Origin: Melastoma dodecandrum | Lineage: Eukaryota > Streptophyta > Magnoliopsida > Myrtales > Melastomataceae | NCBI GenBank assembly: GCA_029817715.1 | Contig: JARUPY010000237.1 | Location: forward strand, 930,001 to 994,000 | Length of the DNA stretch: 64,000 nt | Direction: 5' to 3' | Part shown: piece by piece, positions 12,962 through 24,546 of the stretch | Position numbering within the stretch: position 1 is the first letter of the stretch | How the letters are laid out: each line of letters opens with the position of its first letter | The notes under the pieces: model-generated | Databases searched by the model: none | What the model was told of the DNA's origin: nothing | What the model saw: the letters and a program-made list of their open reading frames with translations, nothing else | Program-made: the position numbers and the translations under genes

Positions 12962-12966
12962 GTACA
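12962..12966. repeat. target-site duplication GTACA (partner 18793-18797)
   Basis: GTACA precedes the TGTTAACC start of the 5' LTR and follows the end of the truncated 3' LTR at 18792. Confidence 0.85.
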
Positions 12967-14914
12967 TGTTAACCTGATTTTGATGATGAACTTAAGCAGC
13001 GCGTTACTGATGGTCAGCAGTAATATTTCATGAGTTACGTGCTTGACCCTAGTGATGAGCTTGAGCAATATGTTGCTAAATCACAGCTGGTAACTGTTAT
13101 ATGTTACAGTGAGTTGTTGCTGTGATATTACGAATATATATTGAAAATATGGAAACAAATTTTCAATACCCACGTTTTATTTTGGGTTATCTCAGAACAT
13201 TCGTTTGAGTGTCCAAATTCATTTAAATGGGGCTTAATGATCTCATCATAAAGATTTAGGCTAAAAATATGATTCTGATATCCTGCAGCAATGTTACGCT
13301 GGTACAGGATGAAATATCTAATCAAATATTGTTGATTGATCATAATCGACCAGATAAGATTATGATCAGATTATAAAGATTAGAAATAATTTATTTAATT
13401 AGGATAAGTGAGGAAAGTTACCGTTGGTACTTACTCTCCATAGCACAACGATCGGTCCAGCAGACCGTTGCTGAGTCCTGGCTGCCAATTTTGGCAACAA
13501 ATCTCGAAGATTGCCTGGATGTCTTCTGTGCTTCCTTCTCCATTATAATCAGATCAAAGACAGCAGATCTAAGTGCCTTTGTGCGTCTGAGTGGTCCGAG
13601 TGGTCTACGTGGTCTAAGTGAGCTTTGTGCATCGACGGAGAGCGGAAGGTGCTAAGTGTCTCCTGGTTCTTTCTCTTGCAAGCTGCGTGTGAGAGTGTCA
13701 AGGGGCTGAGGTCAGATCCTTTGATCATCGTGAGAGGGACTAGGTGTCCTCGGTGTGTTTAACGAGCGGCTGGCGAATCGTCTCAGGAAAGCTAAGTGAA
13801 TACCTGTGTTGAATTCAGTAACCAGTTGCTAACCCATCGGCAAGAAGCCGTTCTTGTCGTGTCTCTTCGCAGGGAAGTCTCGAACCTACGGAGTTTGAGC
13901 AGTCAGACACGCACTTGCGGGTGCGCGCCAGAAGTCTCGTGCCTGCAGGGTAGAGCAGGAGGTGGGAACGCTGCCGGAGTTGAAAGAGGTCCTCCCAAGC
14001 ACAGGGGTGCTGTGCAGAAGTCTCGAACTCCTGGGGACGGATGGTAGAGCAGGTTGCGTGGAAGCCGCCGGAGTAGAAAATTCCACCCTAAGCACTGGGT
14101 GTGCAGTGCAGCGAGTCACGGCTGTGGTAACCGTGCACGTCCGAACTGAGTGTAGGACGTATACCCTTTCTTAGTGGTCTTTGTGGTTATCTTTGTGGTT
14201 CTTCTCTTTGTGATCTTTGTGGTAAAGTGTGTGATCAACTTCGTGGTTATCTCTTAAGCAAGTACAGGCTCATCTCCAGGAGAGATAAGATCTGTGTGAA
14301 AATCCTCTGCTGAACGACAAAAGTGCTAAAGCAATCGTCTACTGTGAAACAGCAACGAACTGCTCTATGAGGAGTCTTTCTGTCACTTAAGGATCATTAT
14401 CTGAGGATTTAATCTCTAACATAACGTTGTTTGCGTGCTTTGATAGACAGGCTTACATCTGAGCAATAACGTTCTGTGTGGAATCCATTGAGCTACCAAC
14501 TGCTGAGGAAAAGCATCATTCTGCTGGAAACGAGAAGACGTCCACTGTGTGAGGAGCTGATCATTGCCAGGAGTGATCATCAATTGTACGGGATTCTAAA
14601 TCTCACTTTGTGAGAACCAAACGCCTAGTGCAAGGGCTCTTTGCACCCATTTATTATATAGTGGAATCACCTTGTTGGTGGAAAGTGGACGTAGGTCGAT
14701 TAAGACGAAACCACTATAAACTATTATGTCCATTACGATCGCGCAACACTCGTACGAAAACCTATTCGACAAAATCGTAACAGTGTCAGCGAAGCAGATC
14801 TCATTTTTAGAAACGCTCTGCTGAGTTACAGTACGCTTCCGCTTACACTGAGAAAGGGCGAAAAAGTTATAAAACAAATTCACCCCCCTCTTAGTGTTCC
14901 TGAACGATCCAACA
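12967..14914 (+). repeat. 5' LTR of the SIRE-like copia element
   Basis: The repeat begins TGTTAACCTGATTTTG and ends GATCCAACA two bases before the primer-binding site. Its last 229 bp recur at 18563-18792. The middle contains diverged tandem units (13928-14112) and a GT-rich stretch of CTTTGTGGTTAT-like words at about 14170-14230. Confidence 0.82.
13928..14112 (+). repeat. two diverged tandem units of about 90 bp inside the LTR
   Basis: Both units begin CAGAAGTCTCG, then contain GGTAGAGCAGG, GCCGGAGT and CCAAGCAC or CTAAGCAC words in the same order. A weaker third relative starts near 13875. Such arrays are common in copia LTR promoter or leader regions. Confidence 0.6.
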
Positions 14915-14916
14915 AT

Positions 14917-14927
14917 TGGTATCAGAG
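14917..14927 (+). other. primer-binding site of the SIRE-like element
   Basis: TGGTATCAGAG follows the LTR end after 2 bp and matches the tRNA-iMet 3' end. Confidence 0.85.
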
Positions 14928-15057
14928 TAGGTTTGCCGGAAAACTTTCTGTGTGATTGCTAGTACAGAACTCTGTTGCTGAACCTAAGGATCAGAACAAC
15001 TTGTTGCTGAAAGTCTTACATTAAGAACTGTAAAGTGGTGCTGAGTACTGAGCAGGA

Positions 15058-18000
15058 TGTCGATGCTCTTAACGGATGGTCATTCGACTGAACGTCCTCC
15101 GCTCTTTGCAGGACAACACTTCTCATATTGGAAAATGAGAATGGAGTTGTTTATAGGAGCAAAACAAGCCGATTGCTGGCAGATTATAATGGAAAAGGAA
15201 ATCTCGTAATTTCTTCATCTAATCCCAGCAACTCTCGGCATGAATTTGAAAGGAAGAGAATTATCTCGCTGAACAATAAAGCAAGACACTACTTAGTGTG
15301 CGCTCTTGCTGGAAATGAGTTCAATCGCGTCTCTACTTGTAAGACGGCGAAGGAAATGTGGGATAGACTTGCTTTGATCTATGATGGAACAGAACAAGTC
15401 AAGGAATCCAAAGTGAATGCATTAGTAACTCAATACGAGGCATTCAAGATGAAAAAGGATGAGTCAATAAATCCAATGTTTGATCGACTCACCGAAATTA
15501 CTAATGCCATGGAATCTCTTGGTAAGACCATTTCAAATTCTGACCTAGTCAGAAAAATACTTCGCTCATTGCCTAAAACTTGGGAAGCCAAGAAGGCGGC
15601 AATTGAAGAAGCTAAAGATTTGACGAGCTTAAGCCTTCAACAGCTACTTGGTTCTCTCGTTGCTTACGAAAATGAGAACAAGGTTGCTGAAGATAAGAAG
15701 ACCAATGCTGTTGCATTTAAAGGGAGCGTTGAATCCTCCGATGATTCTGAGGATGAATCCTCATCCGATTTAGAGGATGAAATCTCCTTCATGGCAAGGA
15801 AATTTAAGAAGTATCTTCGCAAAATCGTTTCAAAGGAAAACGAGATGCTAAAAAAAAGAATACTAAATCACACCAAAGTAAAGGTGGTGTGTGCTATGAG
15901 TGCAACAAACCTGGTCATATGCGACCAGATTGCCCACTTCTAAATGAGAAGGGCAAACCTTCAAAATATAATAAAGATGTCATGATGGCATCTTGGAGTG
16001 ATAGTGATGAGGAATCAGATCAGAACGATGAAACAGCAAACATCTGCTATATGGCGCAAACTGATGCTGAAACTGAGAAGGTAAACGCTTTCTCACCCTC
16101 TGATCTATCTGCTGAAGATATTGAGAATCTTTTCTCAGAACTCTATGGTAAAATGGAGACTTTGTCCGCAAATAATAAAGCTCTCAAGAAGGAGAATAAA
16201 TTCTTGAGTACTGAGAACGATTTTCTTAAGGAAGAGTTATCAGCAAAGGCTAAGAAAGCGGTAAAACAACTTTCTCAATCTAAATTAAAGATTGAGGAAC
16301 TGCAACAGCAACTCAGTGCTGTGCATAACAAAACTGATTTATGTGTACATGAGAAGCATGATTCAAAAAATGTGAAACATGGGAAATATGTTCCTCCTCA
16401 CATTAGGAATGACGAGTCTCATTATATTATTCAAAGGTTACCTAGGCTTTCCTGTTATTGTAGAAAGCCACATCATTCTATCAAAAATTGCCATGTGAGG
16501 CGAAATGATATGCTTGGCAGTACTTCTAAAGTTGATGGTTCTATTGTTAAATGGAAGCAACGACTTACTTAAGTTCTTTCTCTGTTTCAGGGATGCTTCA
16601 AGTCCATCGCTAAGGACCATATATGGTACTTAGATAGTGGCTGCTCGAGGCACATGTCAGGAGATGTCTCCTTATTCTCCACACTGGTTTTCCAGGATGG
16701 TGGTGCTGTCACCTTTGGTGATAATGGAAAAGGGATGGTTAAAGGAACAGGGACCATTTGCTGTTCTAACTTCCTAACCATTGAAGGAGTTCTTTATGTT
16801 AAAGGCCTCCAACACAATTTGATTAGTATTAGTCAATTGTGCGATAAAGGTTATCATGTTTCTTTCGATGAAAGGATGTGTAACGTTTCACGAGACGGTG
16901 TTACTTGCTTCATTGGTGAACGCAAGAAAAACATCTATGTCCTGTCTTTTAAGAACGTCTCCGCTGGAGAAAATTGTCTCTTGTCTGTTAAGGACGAGGC
17001 CACTTTATGGCATAGGAGGTTGGGACATGCAAACTATGACTTGTTGTCCAAACTTGCCAGAAAAGATGCTATTAAGGGATTGCCCAAAATTAAGTTTGAC
17101 AATGATAAGTTTTGTAAAGCTTGCTCTATTGGCAAACAAACAAAGGTTTCCTTTAAAAGTAAAAATCTGCTTTCAAGCAAAGCACCGGTTGAATTACTTC
17201 ATATGGACTTATTTGGTCCAACAAGGACTCAAAGTCGGTAAACGTTATGGATTAGTTGTGGTAGATGACTTTTCCAGATTCACTTGGGTTAAATTTTTAG
17301 CTCACAAAAGTGATACGTTTGCAACCTCTGAAACTTTAGTCAAACAACTTCAAAATGAGAAAGGTGTTTTTCTACGAAGCATAAGAACGGATCATGGTAC
17401 CGAATTTGAGAACCATGACTTCACTTCATTCTGTGAAGAATATGGTATTAACCATAATTTCTCTGCTCCATACACTCCACAGCAAAACGGAGTTGTAGAG
17501 CGAAAGAATAGAACCTTACAGGACATGGCAAGAACCATGTTACTGGAAAGTGAGGTTGCTAAAAATCTTTGGGCTGAGGCTGTATGTACAGCATGTTATA
17601 TCTCAAATCGAGTTCACTTAAGGCTTTCCCTAGGGAAAACGCCTTATGAGTTATATAAAGGCAGAAAGCCTAATATTTCATACTTCCATCCATTTGGAAG
17701 TAATTGTTTTATCTTAAGACCCATTAAAGATGGTGTCGAAAAGTTTGACGCTCGATCTGATGAGGGCATATTCTTAGGATACTCTCTCACGAGCAAAGCA
17801 TATAGAGTTTTTAATAAAAGAACTCTAACTGTTGAAGAGTCCATCAATGTTAAAGTTGATGATTCTCCGACACAGAAGGAAGATGCTATGGAAGCAGCAG
17901 CACAATCCTCAACAACTGTATCAAGTGAAACATCACAGCAAATGGTTGTTGATCCGAACGGAAACACTGCAGTAGATGTACAGCAAGTGCCTGCTGCACA

Positions 18001-18544
18001 CACTGAAAATGTTTCTGGTGGTTTCCAGGATATACAAATAGAGGATCGTGTTCCTCCTTTATATAAGAAAAGACATTCTATTGACCAGGTCATAGGATCA
18101 ATACATACAGGAGTGCGAACCCGACATACAGCAAGTATGTACTGTGAACACTCCGCTTTTATTTCTCAAAAGGAACCTCAAGGCATTGATGATGCACTCG
18201 ATGATCCAAACTGAATTCTCGCAATGCAAGAAGAATTGAATCAATTTGAGAGAAACAAAGTTTGGAGCTTAGTACCTAGACCTAATGATCGTTCCATTAT
18301 TGGAACAAAATGGGTCTATCGAAATAAACTTGATGAGTCTGGAAATGTTGTGAGGAACAAAGCCAGACTTATAGCAAAAGGTTACTCTCAAGAAGAGGGT
18401 ATCGATTATGATGAAACGTTCGCTCCTGTGGCGCGTCTTGAAGCAATACGCTTACTTCTTGCGTATGCTTTCTATAATGACTTCAAGCTATTTCAAATGG
18501 ATGTGAAAAGCGCATTCCTAAATGGTGATCTAAAAGAGGAAGTT
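15058..18544 (+). pseudogene. gag-pol of the SIRE-like copia element, broken
   Basis: The Gag start (MSMLLTDGHSTERPPLFAG) is at 15058 but shifts frame near 15200 into the frame open to 15943. That frame holds the UBN2-type Gag domain and an acidic serine-rich stretch. A further shift near 15880 leads into the zinc knuckle CX2CX4HX4C at about 15895-15936. After a stop at 16570 come the protease motif WYLDSGCSRHM (about 16625), the GAG-pre-integrase region and the integrase. There is another shift at about 17237. A nonsense codon at 18212-18214 separates integrase from RT. RT breaks off about 107 residues after its start, following the [12 protein letters not shown] motif, where a TAG interrupts the frame. 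No product can be made. Confidence 0.88.
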
Positions 18545-18562
18545 TAGGTTGAACAACCTAAA

Positions 18563-18792
18563 TGGATGTAGGTCGATTAAGACCGAACCACTATAAACTA
18601 CTGTGTCCATTACGATCACGCAACACTCGTATGAAAACCTACTCGACAAAATCGTAACAGTGTCAGCAAAGCAGATCTCATATTTAGAAACGCTCTGCTG
18701 AGTTACAGTATGCTTCCGTTTACACTGAGAAAAGGGCGAAAAAGTTATAAACACTAATTCACCCCCTCTTAGTATTCTTGAACGATCCAACG
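18563..18792 (+). repeat. 3' LTR remnant of the SIRE-like element
   Basis: This segment matches 14686-14914 with scattered substitutions. It is joined directly to RT coding sequence through the short shared word TGGAYGTAGG. Its last base is G rather than the expected A. Confidence 0.88.
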
Positions 18793-18797
18793 GTACA

Positions 18798-19706
18798 TTT
18801 CGTAACTTACAAAGTGGGTTCATAATATATTACAAAATTATAGCTCAACATATTGATAAAGCAATAAGATAGGGCCTCCTGGCAATGAGGGAAACTCGTC
18901 CAAGTCTGCAAAGGTGATGTGGAAAAAATTCATACACGGCGAAATGGAGAAATTTGTATTATTACTTGTATTAGAATTTGACATTGTCAATTTTTTATGA
19001 GAAATTTGATTTTGTATTGCCTTTGTTAAACGAAATCAAAAGAAATTTTCACTTACTAAATTAGTCATCAAAATTTTAATATAACTTTGCTTGACCAGGG
19101 TATTTCATTCAAATGAATATTAACTTCTTTATTATAACAATCAATTCCACTCCTTTACAAGTTTTAAAAACTAAGAATTAAAAAGAAAGTATTTAAGTAA
19201 TATAGTTTATACATTACAAAATATAATCTCTAACTATTTGAATAATATCTCCGTTACAGAATTTTTGTATTTTATTTCTTCGTGAATAAAATTTACATTT
19301 TACAGGGAAAGAATGGAACAAAGGCGAAAACAATGTAGAACTAAAATTACAAAGCTTGTGATTTAGAAAACAAAAATGAAAATGGTTCTCGGTTCATCAA
19401 AAATGGAAATTATGAGCTGACATAATATCTAAGAAAAAAAAACAGAATGAGTTTTTAGTTAAAAATTTTAATACATTAACCTTTTCAGCATTTCTTCAGA
19501 TATATATTTCTCTTAAAATAAATAAATTTATAAATTTTTGTACATTTCCTACTCCACCAATGACTCTCTCAATGAATGAAGAGCAGAAAAATTATAATAT
19601 AAAGCAATCACAAAGATTCAAATGAGAAAAAAGAACTTGAATTGACTTGCTATAAGAAAATAAATAATATGATTTTATCTACATCATCTTGCTTTCTCAA
19701 ATCAGG
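18798..19706. other. AT-rich spacer
   Basis: I see no gene, repeat array or recognisable element here. Confidence 0.5.
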
Positions 19707-19999
19707 TACATATTTTTCTTTTTAACTTTGATCCATTCACACAAGGCTTGAGATACAAATGACGTCGTTGGTATGTCATTGTAGATACCACGGTATCCAA
19801 GTACAGAGTGTTGTGGCGGTAAGAGGAATCCCCGACCCCGTCACTTGACAGACTGTCTTAGACAAGTAAGATGGATCGATAGGGTGATCAGCCTTGAGAC
19901 ATGATGGAACATGAGATAATATAAGCATAATATCATACCTCGACATGAGGTACGTTCTTATTTTATTCAAAGGAGCGGTACATGATTAATTTTACTCGA

Positions 20000-20005
20000 T
20001 TTATT
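20000..20005 (-). terminator. candidate polyadenylation signal, thaumatin-like gene 1
   Basis: AATAAA on the minus strand lies about 46 bp after the stop codon. The same hexamer is at 54428-54433 downstream of gene 2. Confidence 0.55.
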
Positions 20006-20050
20006 CAGGCAAGTTTAGGCAGGACCCGATTTTCCATGATCATGGAATGC

Positions 20051-20865
20051 TCAAGGACAGAAGGTAATGACGTATCCGGAAGGAGACACGCAAGTGTAGA
20101 GGCTGCCGTTGGCGTCGTCGTAAGCATAGCTGTAGGCCTGCGGACACTGCCCCTTGAATATCTTTGAGTAGTTCGTCGGGGGGCACGTCTGTGGCGTGCT
20201 GAACGACCCCGTACAACAGTACTGGGGCGAGCCGAATGCTTCGCATGCGCTCTTGCAAGCGATGACGTTCCCATTCTGGTCCTTAACGGCGAGCTCAGCC
20301 GGGCAGACAGAGTTGATGTTAGCAGAACAGGTCGTCGTTTGGCAGCCGCTGGACCCGCCCTGTGGGGCGATGGACAACGGGAGGTTGAAACCGTCGACGA
20401 GGCTCACGTCATAGTTGTCCTGTCCTCCGCCAGTGACCAGGGTGAACTCGGCCAATGACACCGGAGGGTTCCCGCCGGCACCGTTACACGCGACGGCTCC
20501 AGAGGCGCAGTCGCCAGTGGCGCATGAAAACCTCCCGGAGGCATCGGTGGAGCAGCCAGTCCGACCCCAGAACCGGCCAGACCATGGGGCGCTCGCGGAC
20601 AGGGAGAAGGTGGCGCCTGGAGAGAGCTGGAACCCAGTGGAGGATAACGGAGCGCTGCCAGACCCAGCAAGCGTCGCCGGCCAGACGGTGTAGGGGCAGT
20701 TATTCTTGATCGTGAAGGTGGTCGCGAGACATGCTGCATTGCGAGAAAAAGTTATTAAGTAGACCTTGATATAACAAACTAATGGGGCGGAGAGGTGCAA
20801 AACTGCTTACTCCTGAGTAGGAATGCGGAGAAAACGAAGGAGATGAGGGCCCGGGACTCCATCAT
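20051..20865 (-). CDS. thaumatin-like protein (PR-5 family), gene 1
   Basis: The gene has two exons, 20865-20811 (55 nt) and 20733-20051 (683 nt), split by a 77-bp GT-AG intron, and encodes 245 residues. The family comprises secreted, disulphide-rich defence proteins, many with antifungal or glucan-binding activity. A signal peptide of about 22 residues (MMESRALISFVFSAFLLR then TCLA) precedes a mature chain with exactly 16 cysteines, the number needed for the eight family disulphides. The thaumatin signature spans residues 85-101 (GRFSCATGDC...C). E114, D127 and D132 match the spacing of the acidic cleft residues. The start was chosen at 20865 because a TATA box lies only about 90 bp upstream, which puts the earlier in-frame ATGs before the likely transcription start. 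A plain reading through the intron would give a false upstream start at 20800. Confidence 0.94.
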
Positions 20866-20952
20866 TCTCGTATCTCTTTGATCTAAAAGGAATGAAGAAA
20901 GAAATGGCAGTGAGCTACTTGAATCGATGATTTTGGCAAAACACATGGTTGG

Positions 20953-20960
20953 TTTAAATA
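20953..20960 (-). promoter_or_regulatory. TATA box of thaumatin-like gene 1
   Basis: TATTTAAA on the minus strand lies about 90 bp before the chosen ATG. It is conserved at 55381-55388 upstream of gene 2. Confidence 0.65.
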
Positions 20961-20999
20961 GGCTCCCAAAGATTGGAAAATTCATCGGATGAATCGTAA

Positions 21000-22480
21000 T
21001 GTTTTAATTTTAACACCAACGCCCACGTTTTGTTTTCATTCCCGTTCCGTGTCAAACACACACAACAGATCGCTGAAGAAATAATATGGAAGATAAATTA
21101 ATTTGCGTAAATATTTGTCATTTTTTAAAAAATTAAATTACAATAAGGAGATACTTTTTCGACTCTATTCTACCTCTGTCCTGCACATTATCAAATCAAA
21201 TACGATCTAGGAAAACTTTGATTTGGTCCAAGTCCCCCCAATGGAATTGACCGTCGAAACCCTATCGTCTTGTCTTAGGAGAACCAAAAAACAACACAAC
21301 TCTATGATAGTATCATCGATACATCCATATTCTCTCTAAGACGTGTCACAATTTGAACTTGATATGGATTCGTGTTTACCTTATATGTAACAAAATTTAT
21401 ATAAAAATTTACCCGTGTTTATTTGGTATGAATTAACGTGCCCGTAGTCTAGAAATGAATTACCTGTACAGATTTAATAAAGAAGATAAAGGAACTCGTA
21501 AATTGGGTCAATTCAGATACCGCCCTAATCATATAATGTGAAAATCTGGTCGTGATCCTTCTATCCGCCACGTATAAGATCAGGATGAGCCGGCTACAAT
21601 TCTTACAGTGTCAAAAATCAAGGGCATAACTGGCGGAGGGAAACCGACGCCGCCGAGTTTGTCTTATGCCTAACTATCAATTTGGTCCCGTATTGTCAGT
21701 ATGTAACAACGCTTGCTTTGTTCACACACAAAATAACAAACACGAAACGGAATTCGTAACGTTATGATAAATAGTACAACGTGTGTTCGTGTCATTCCAA
21801 TGCGACATCGTTTATATTAAGTAACATATTACATTATATTAAAAAACAAAACAATAATAAGCTCACATTTAATACGTCATAGTGGACAAAAATCTAGGAT
21901 CCAATATTAAGCATGTATATCAATCAAACTCACTTGCGAATACGAACATAGTCTGGTATATTGTTCTGTTTATGTTGCATCCGGATTATGGTCAGACCTT
22001 AATTTTGATATATATAAATGTAACACCACAATATCACAAAACACATAATTTTTATTATATATATATATATATATTAGGATTAGTTCTCAATGACCTTATA
22101 GCCTATTTGGTTTACGGAATGGAATTTCGAATAAAATGAAATGGGACGGGGGAAAAGATACAATGATTAGGAAGTGTATTGCTTTACAAAATGGTGTATT
22201 TAGTTCAATGATGAAGAGGAAAAGAGGAAGGGAATGATTACCATCATGTGGCCCGTTCATTCCTTTCTCTTCAAAATTAAGAAAATAAAAGGTAAAGGAA
22301 TTGAATAAAATGAGGCGGATAAAGAAAAAAATAATAAAATTATTAGTCTATTTCATTTCATCCTCAAATCCTTCAACCTGACATAACATATCAAAATTCA
22401 CATTGTCAAACTACTTGACATTATTTTATTTTATTTAAATTACATTACATCATAATATCATCTAATAGTAATACGAAGGT
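21000..22480. other. upstream region of thaumatin-like gene 1
   Basis: Non-coding, AT-rich sequence with a TA microsatellite at about 22053-22074. It is identical in copy 2 apart from a couple of substitutions. No gene is seen. Confidence 0.6.
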
Positions 22481-22589
22481 ATGTAAATAATGTCATACCT
22501 CGACATGACTCGAGGCTCCTTTTAAATATATTCATATCAAAGATACTTTTTTAGTTTATTCGATTCACAGGATGTTGTATCTAGACATT

Positions 22590-22907
22590 TTTTCGTGATC
22601 GCGGAATGCTTATGGATAGAAGGTTATTACGCAGCCAAAGGAGCCAGACATGTAGAGGCTGATGTCGGCATTTTTGTACGCATAGTTGTATGCCTGCGGA
22701 CGCTGCCCCTTCAGAATTTTTTATTAGTTTGTTGGGGCCACGTTAATGGCGTGCCGAATGACCCCGTGCAACAGTACTAGGGAGCCAAACGTTCCGCAAC
22801 CACTCTTGCATGCAATGACATTCCTATTTTGGTCCTTAACGGCGAGCTCAGCTGTGCTGGTGAAGTTGGTGATCGTGGCAGAGGCCGTCGTTCAGGAGCC
22901 GTTAGAT
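22590..22907 (-). pseudogene. 3' fragment of a thaumatin-like gene
   Basis: On the minus strand this segment reads like the C-terminal third of the intact gene: counterparts of the VKDQNGNVIACKSA, CTG, PPTNYSK and KGQCP regions are recognisable through stops and small indels. Homology to the 3' flank of the intact gene extends back to about 22480 (TCATACCTCGACATGA is shared). The fragment and the intact gene are head-to-tail, so an older tandem duplication existed. Its upstream part is cut by the Angela LTR that starts at 22908. Confidence 0.82.
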
Positions 22908-24532
22908 CTGCACGTAAAATTATTAATGAGAAAGTCCAATAAATTAATGAGTATATTAATCTGAAATAGTCCGTGATCGGATAGATGTTTAGAGGGGACA
23001 TGGATACCTAGATCATCGCTGAGTATAACTATGGTTACGATAAACTGATGGATAGTATATCCAAGTTATACTTAGGGGAACCTTGAGATTAGGGATACTG
23101 GATACGACCCGTTTAAGAGGATACCACATATTAAACATCATTGGTCAATCCTCTTTATGGACGAGTGTAACTGATCTTTTGACTTGAGACCTTCATTTAT
23201 TCTATGCGTGGAGTTTGTGCACTTTGACGTTGTTAAAAGCGGTCTTTAACCGGATTGTGAGGAATACAATTGTTGGGTGTGTGACAAAGCGTAGAGATAA
23301 TAGTGTTGAGTCAATATATGATTCATCGCTCTTTTGGATTAAAGAGTTGACATCTAGGCCAGTTGATAGAGATATTAGTGACTCTGAAATCCATGGTCAT
23401 GGGATGAATGTTTTTCAGTCAAGTGAGTCTATTATATCGTGGTAATCAAGTAAAACAATTAATTTGATGATGATGTATTTTGCGCTGAATTAATTGGGAT
23501 GTCGGTTAGATAAAGAGATTGAATTACACAGTAATCGGTTCGTAGTGGTTTATGATTTATGATCATTATCCTAACACGTTAGGTTACTAAAAACTGTTGC
23601 CAGACAGTTCCTTAGTTTATGTGTGGATTTACACTACCTTAATGTATATGACCTAGAAAGTCGCACGCATAACACTTTGACACGAACATTATATTATTTA
23701 TTATTTAGTGGATACTAAATTAATCATTTTAATATTTCGGAATTGGAATTAATTGGATTATTAATTTATTCTGAAATGTCGGAAGCAAAAAAATTGACCA
23801 AGATCGAATATGGATTTATTCGGGTCGTATGATATTAAATAAAGGATATGAAATAAGTATTTAATAATTGTTTAGATTTTATATACTAGATATTTCATCT
23901 AAGAAAGTAATATTTGATTAAATTATTTTAATGCATTTATCTACTGTTTTTTAATGGTTAGAAGAAATTTTGCATTAAAATAATTTAATATTTTAATCCA
24001 TAAGCACTTTCCGGTAAATTTAAATATTTATTAAATGTTATGTTAGTGAGAATAAATCAAATTTAATTTATTCTTTGCCATTAATGTTGCCGTTACATCT
24101 ATGTATCATTTGGAATGAGTTTTACAAATGGAACGGAACGATAGGGATTGATAGGGAGTTGTCATATAATATAGAGATAGAGAGATAGGGCGTGTATTGG
24201 TCCTAGAAGGACATAATCTCAAATGGAAAAGCAACCCCAAAAGAAAAAAAAAAACAAGGGTCTGAGTGTTTTCCATCGGAAAGTTATTTATCAATCCAAG
24301 AGGCTAGCACCTACAGGACAGTCGAGAGGTTCGTGATCGCGTGCGCGTGGACACTGCTAGAGGAGTCACACGTGGTGCTTCTGATCGTTCGTTACGATTC
24401 TTATTTTACCGAAGTTTCGAGGTACGATTTTCGGGGTAAGTTTTTTCTGATCGTATACGTACCATGAGATCCTGTTTATTTTGGGCATAAACCTTCTTGT
24501 TTTATTGTTTCCGCTGTGTCCGAAATCTAACA
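22908..24532 (+). repeat. 5' LTR of Angela-type element 1
   Basis: It starts TGCACGTAAAAT inside the thaumatin-like pseudogene and ends CTAACA two bases before a degenerate primer-binding site (TGATATTAGAGC at 24535-24546, two mismatches to the consensus). Bases 22908-23317 are nearly identical to 57336-57745. Confidence 0.75.
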
Positions 24533-24546
24533 AGTGATATTAGAGC

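Larger units (their letters stand above)
12196..12966. other. AT-rich intergenic sequence
   Basis: No coding capacity is evident. Repeated TTTCGTAA-like words occur on both sides of the later copia insertion, and a 24-bp perfect palindrome lies at 12893-12916. Confidence 0.6.
12967..18792 (+). mobile_element. SIRE/Maximus-like Ty1/copia element, decayed and internally deleted
   Basis: A 1948-bp 5' LTR, primer-binding site, frameshifted gag, protease, integrase and the first part of RT are followed directly by the last 230 bp of the LTR. A perfect 5-bp target duplication, GTACA, flanks the element (12962-12966 and 18793-18797). Retention of the duplication shows that the missing RT, RNase H and first part of the 3' LTR were lost by an internal deletion after insertion. 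Clade placement rests on the UBN2-type Gag, the MASWSDSDEES linker and integrase flavour; it is likely but not certain. Confidence 0.88.
19990..23317. repeat. near-identical duplicated block, copy 1 (partner 54418-57745)
   Basis: The 3328-bp block holds the complete thaumatin-like gene, its upstream region, a thaumatin-like pseudogene tail and the first 410 bp of an Angela LTR. I count about a dozen differences from copy 2 by eye, about six of them within 20724-20793. Homology continues leftward to about 19707 but at visibly lower identity with indels. Confidence 0.93.

Noticed and set aside
14596..14883. 95-codon minus-strand ORF resembling one at 18530-18823
   Set aside because: The similarity is simply the two LTR copies of the SIRE-like element.
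18200..18560. Possible env-like third ORF expected in SIRE elements
   Set aside because: Everything after the first part of RT has been deleted, so no such ORF can be present.
20196..20739. Plus- and minus-strand frames of 72-111 codons overlapping thaumatin-like gene 1 (also 54624-55167 in copy 2)
   Set aside because: They are shadows of a GC-rich exon; the thaumatin frame explains the region completely.
20051..20800. A 249-codon single-exon version of thaumatin-like gene 1
   Set aside because: It reads through the intron from a chance ATG. The spliced model gives a proper signal peptide and is the only one open in copy 2.
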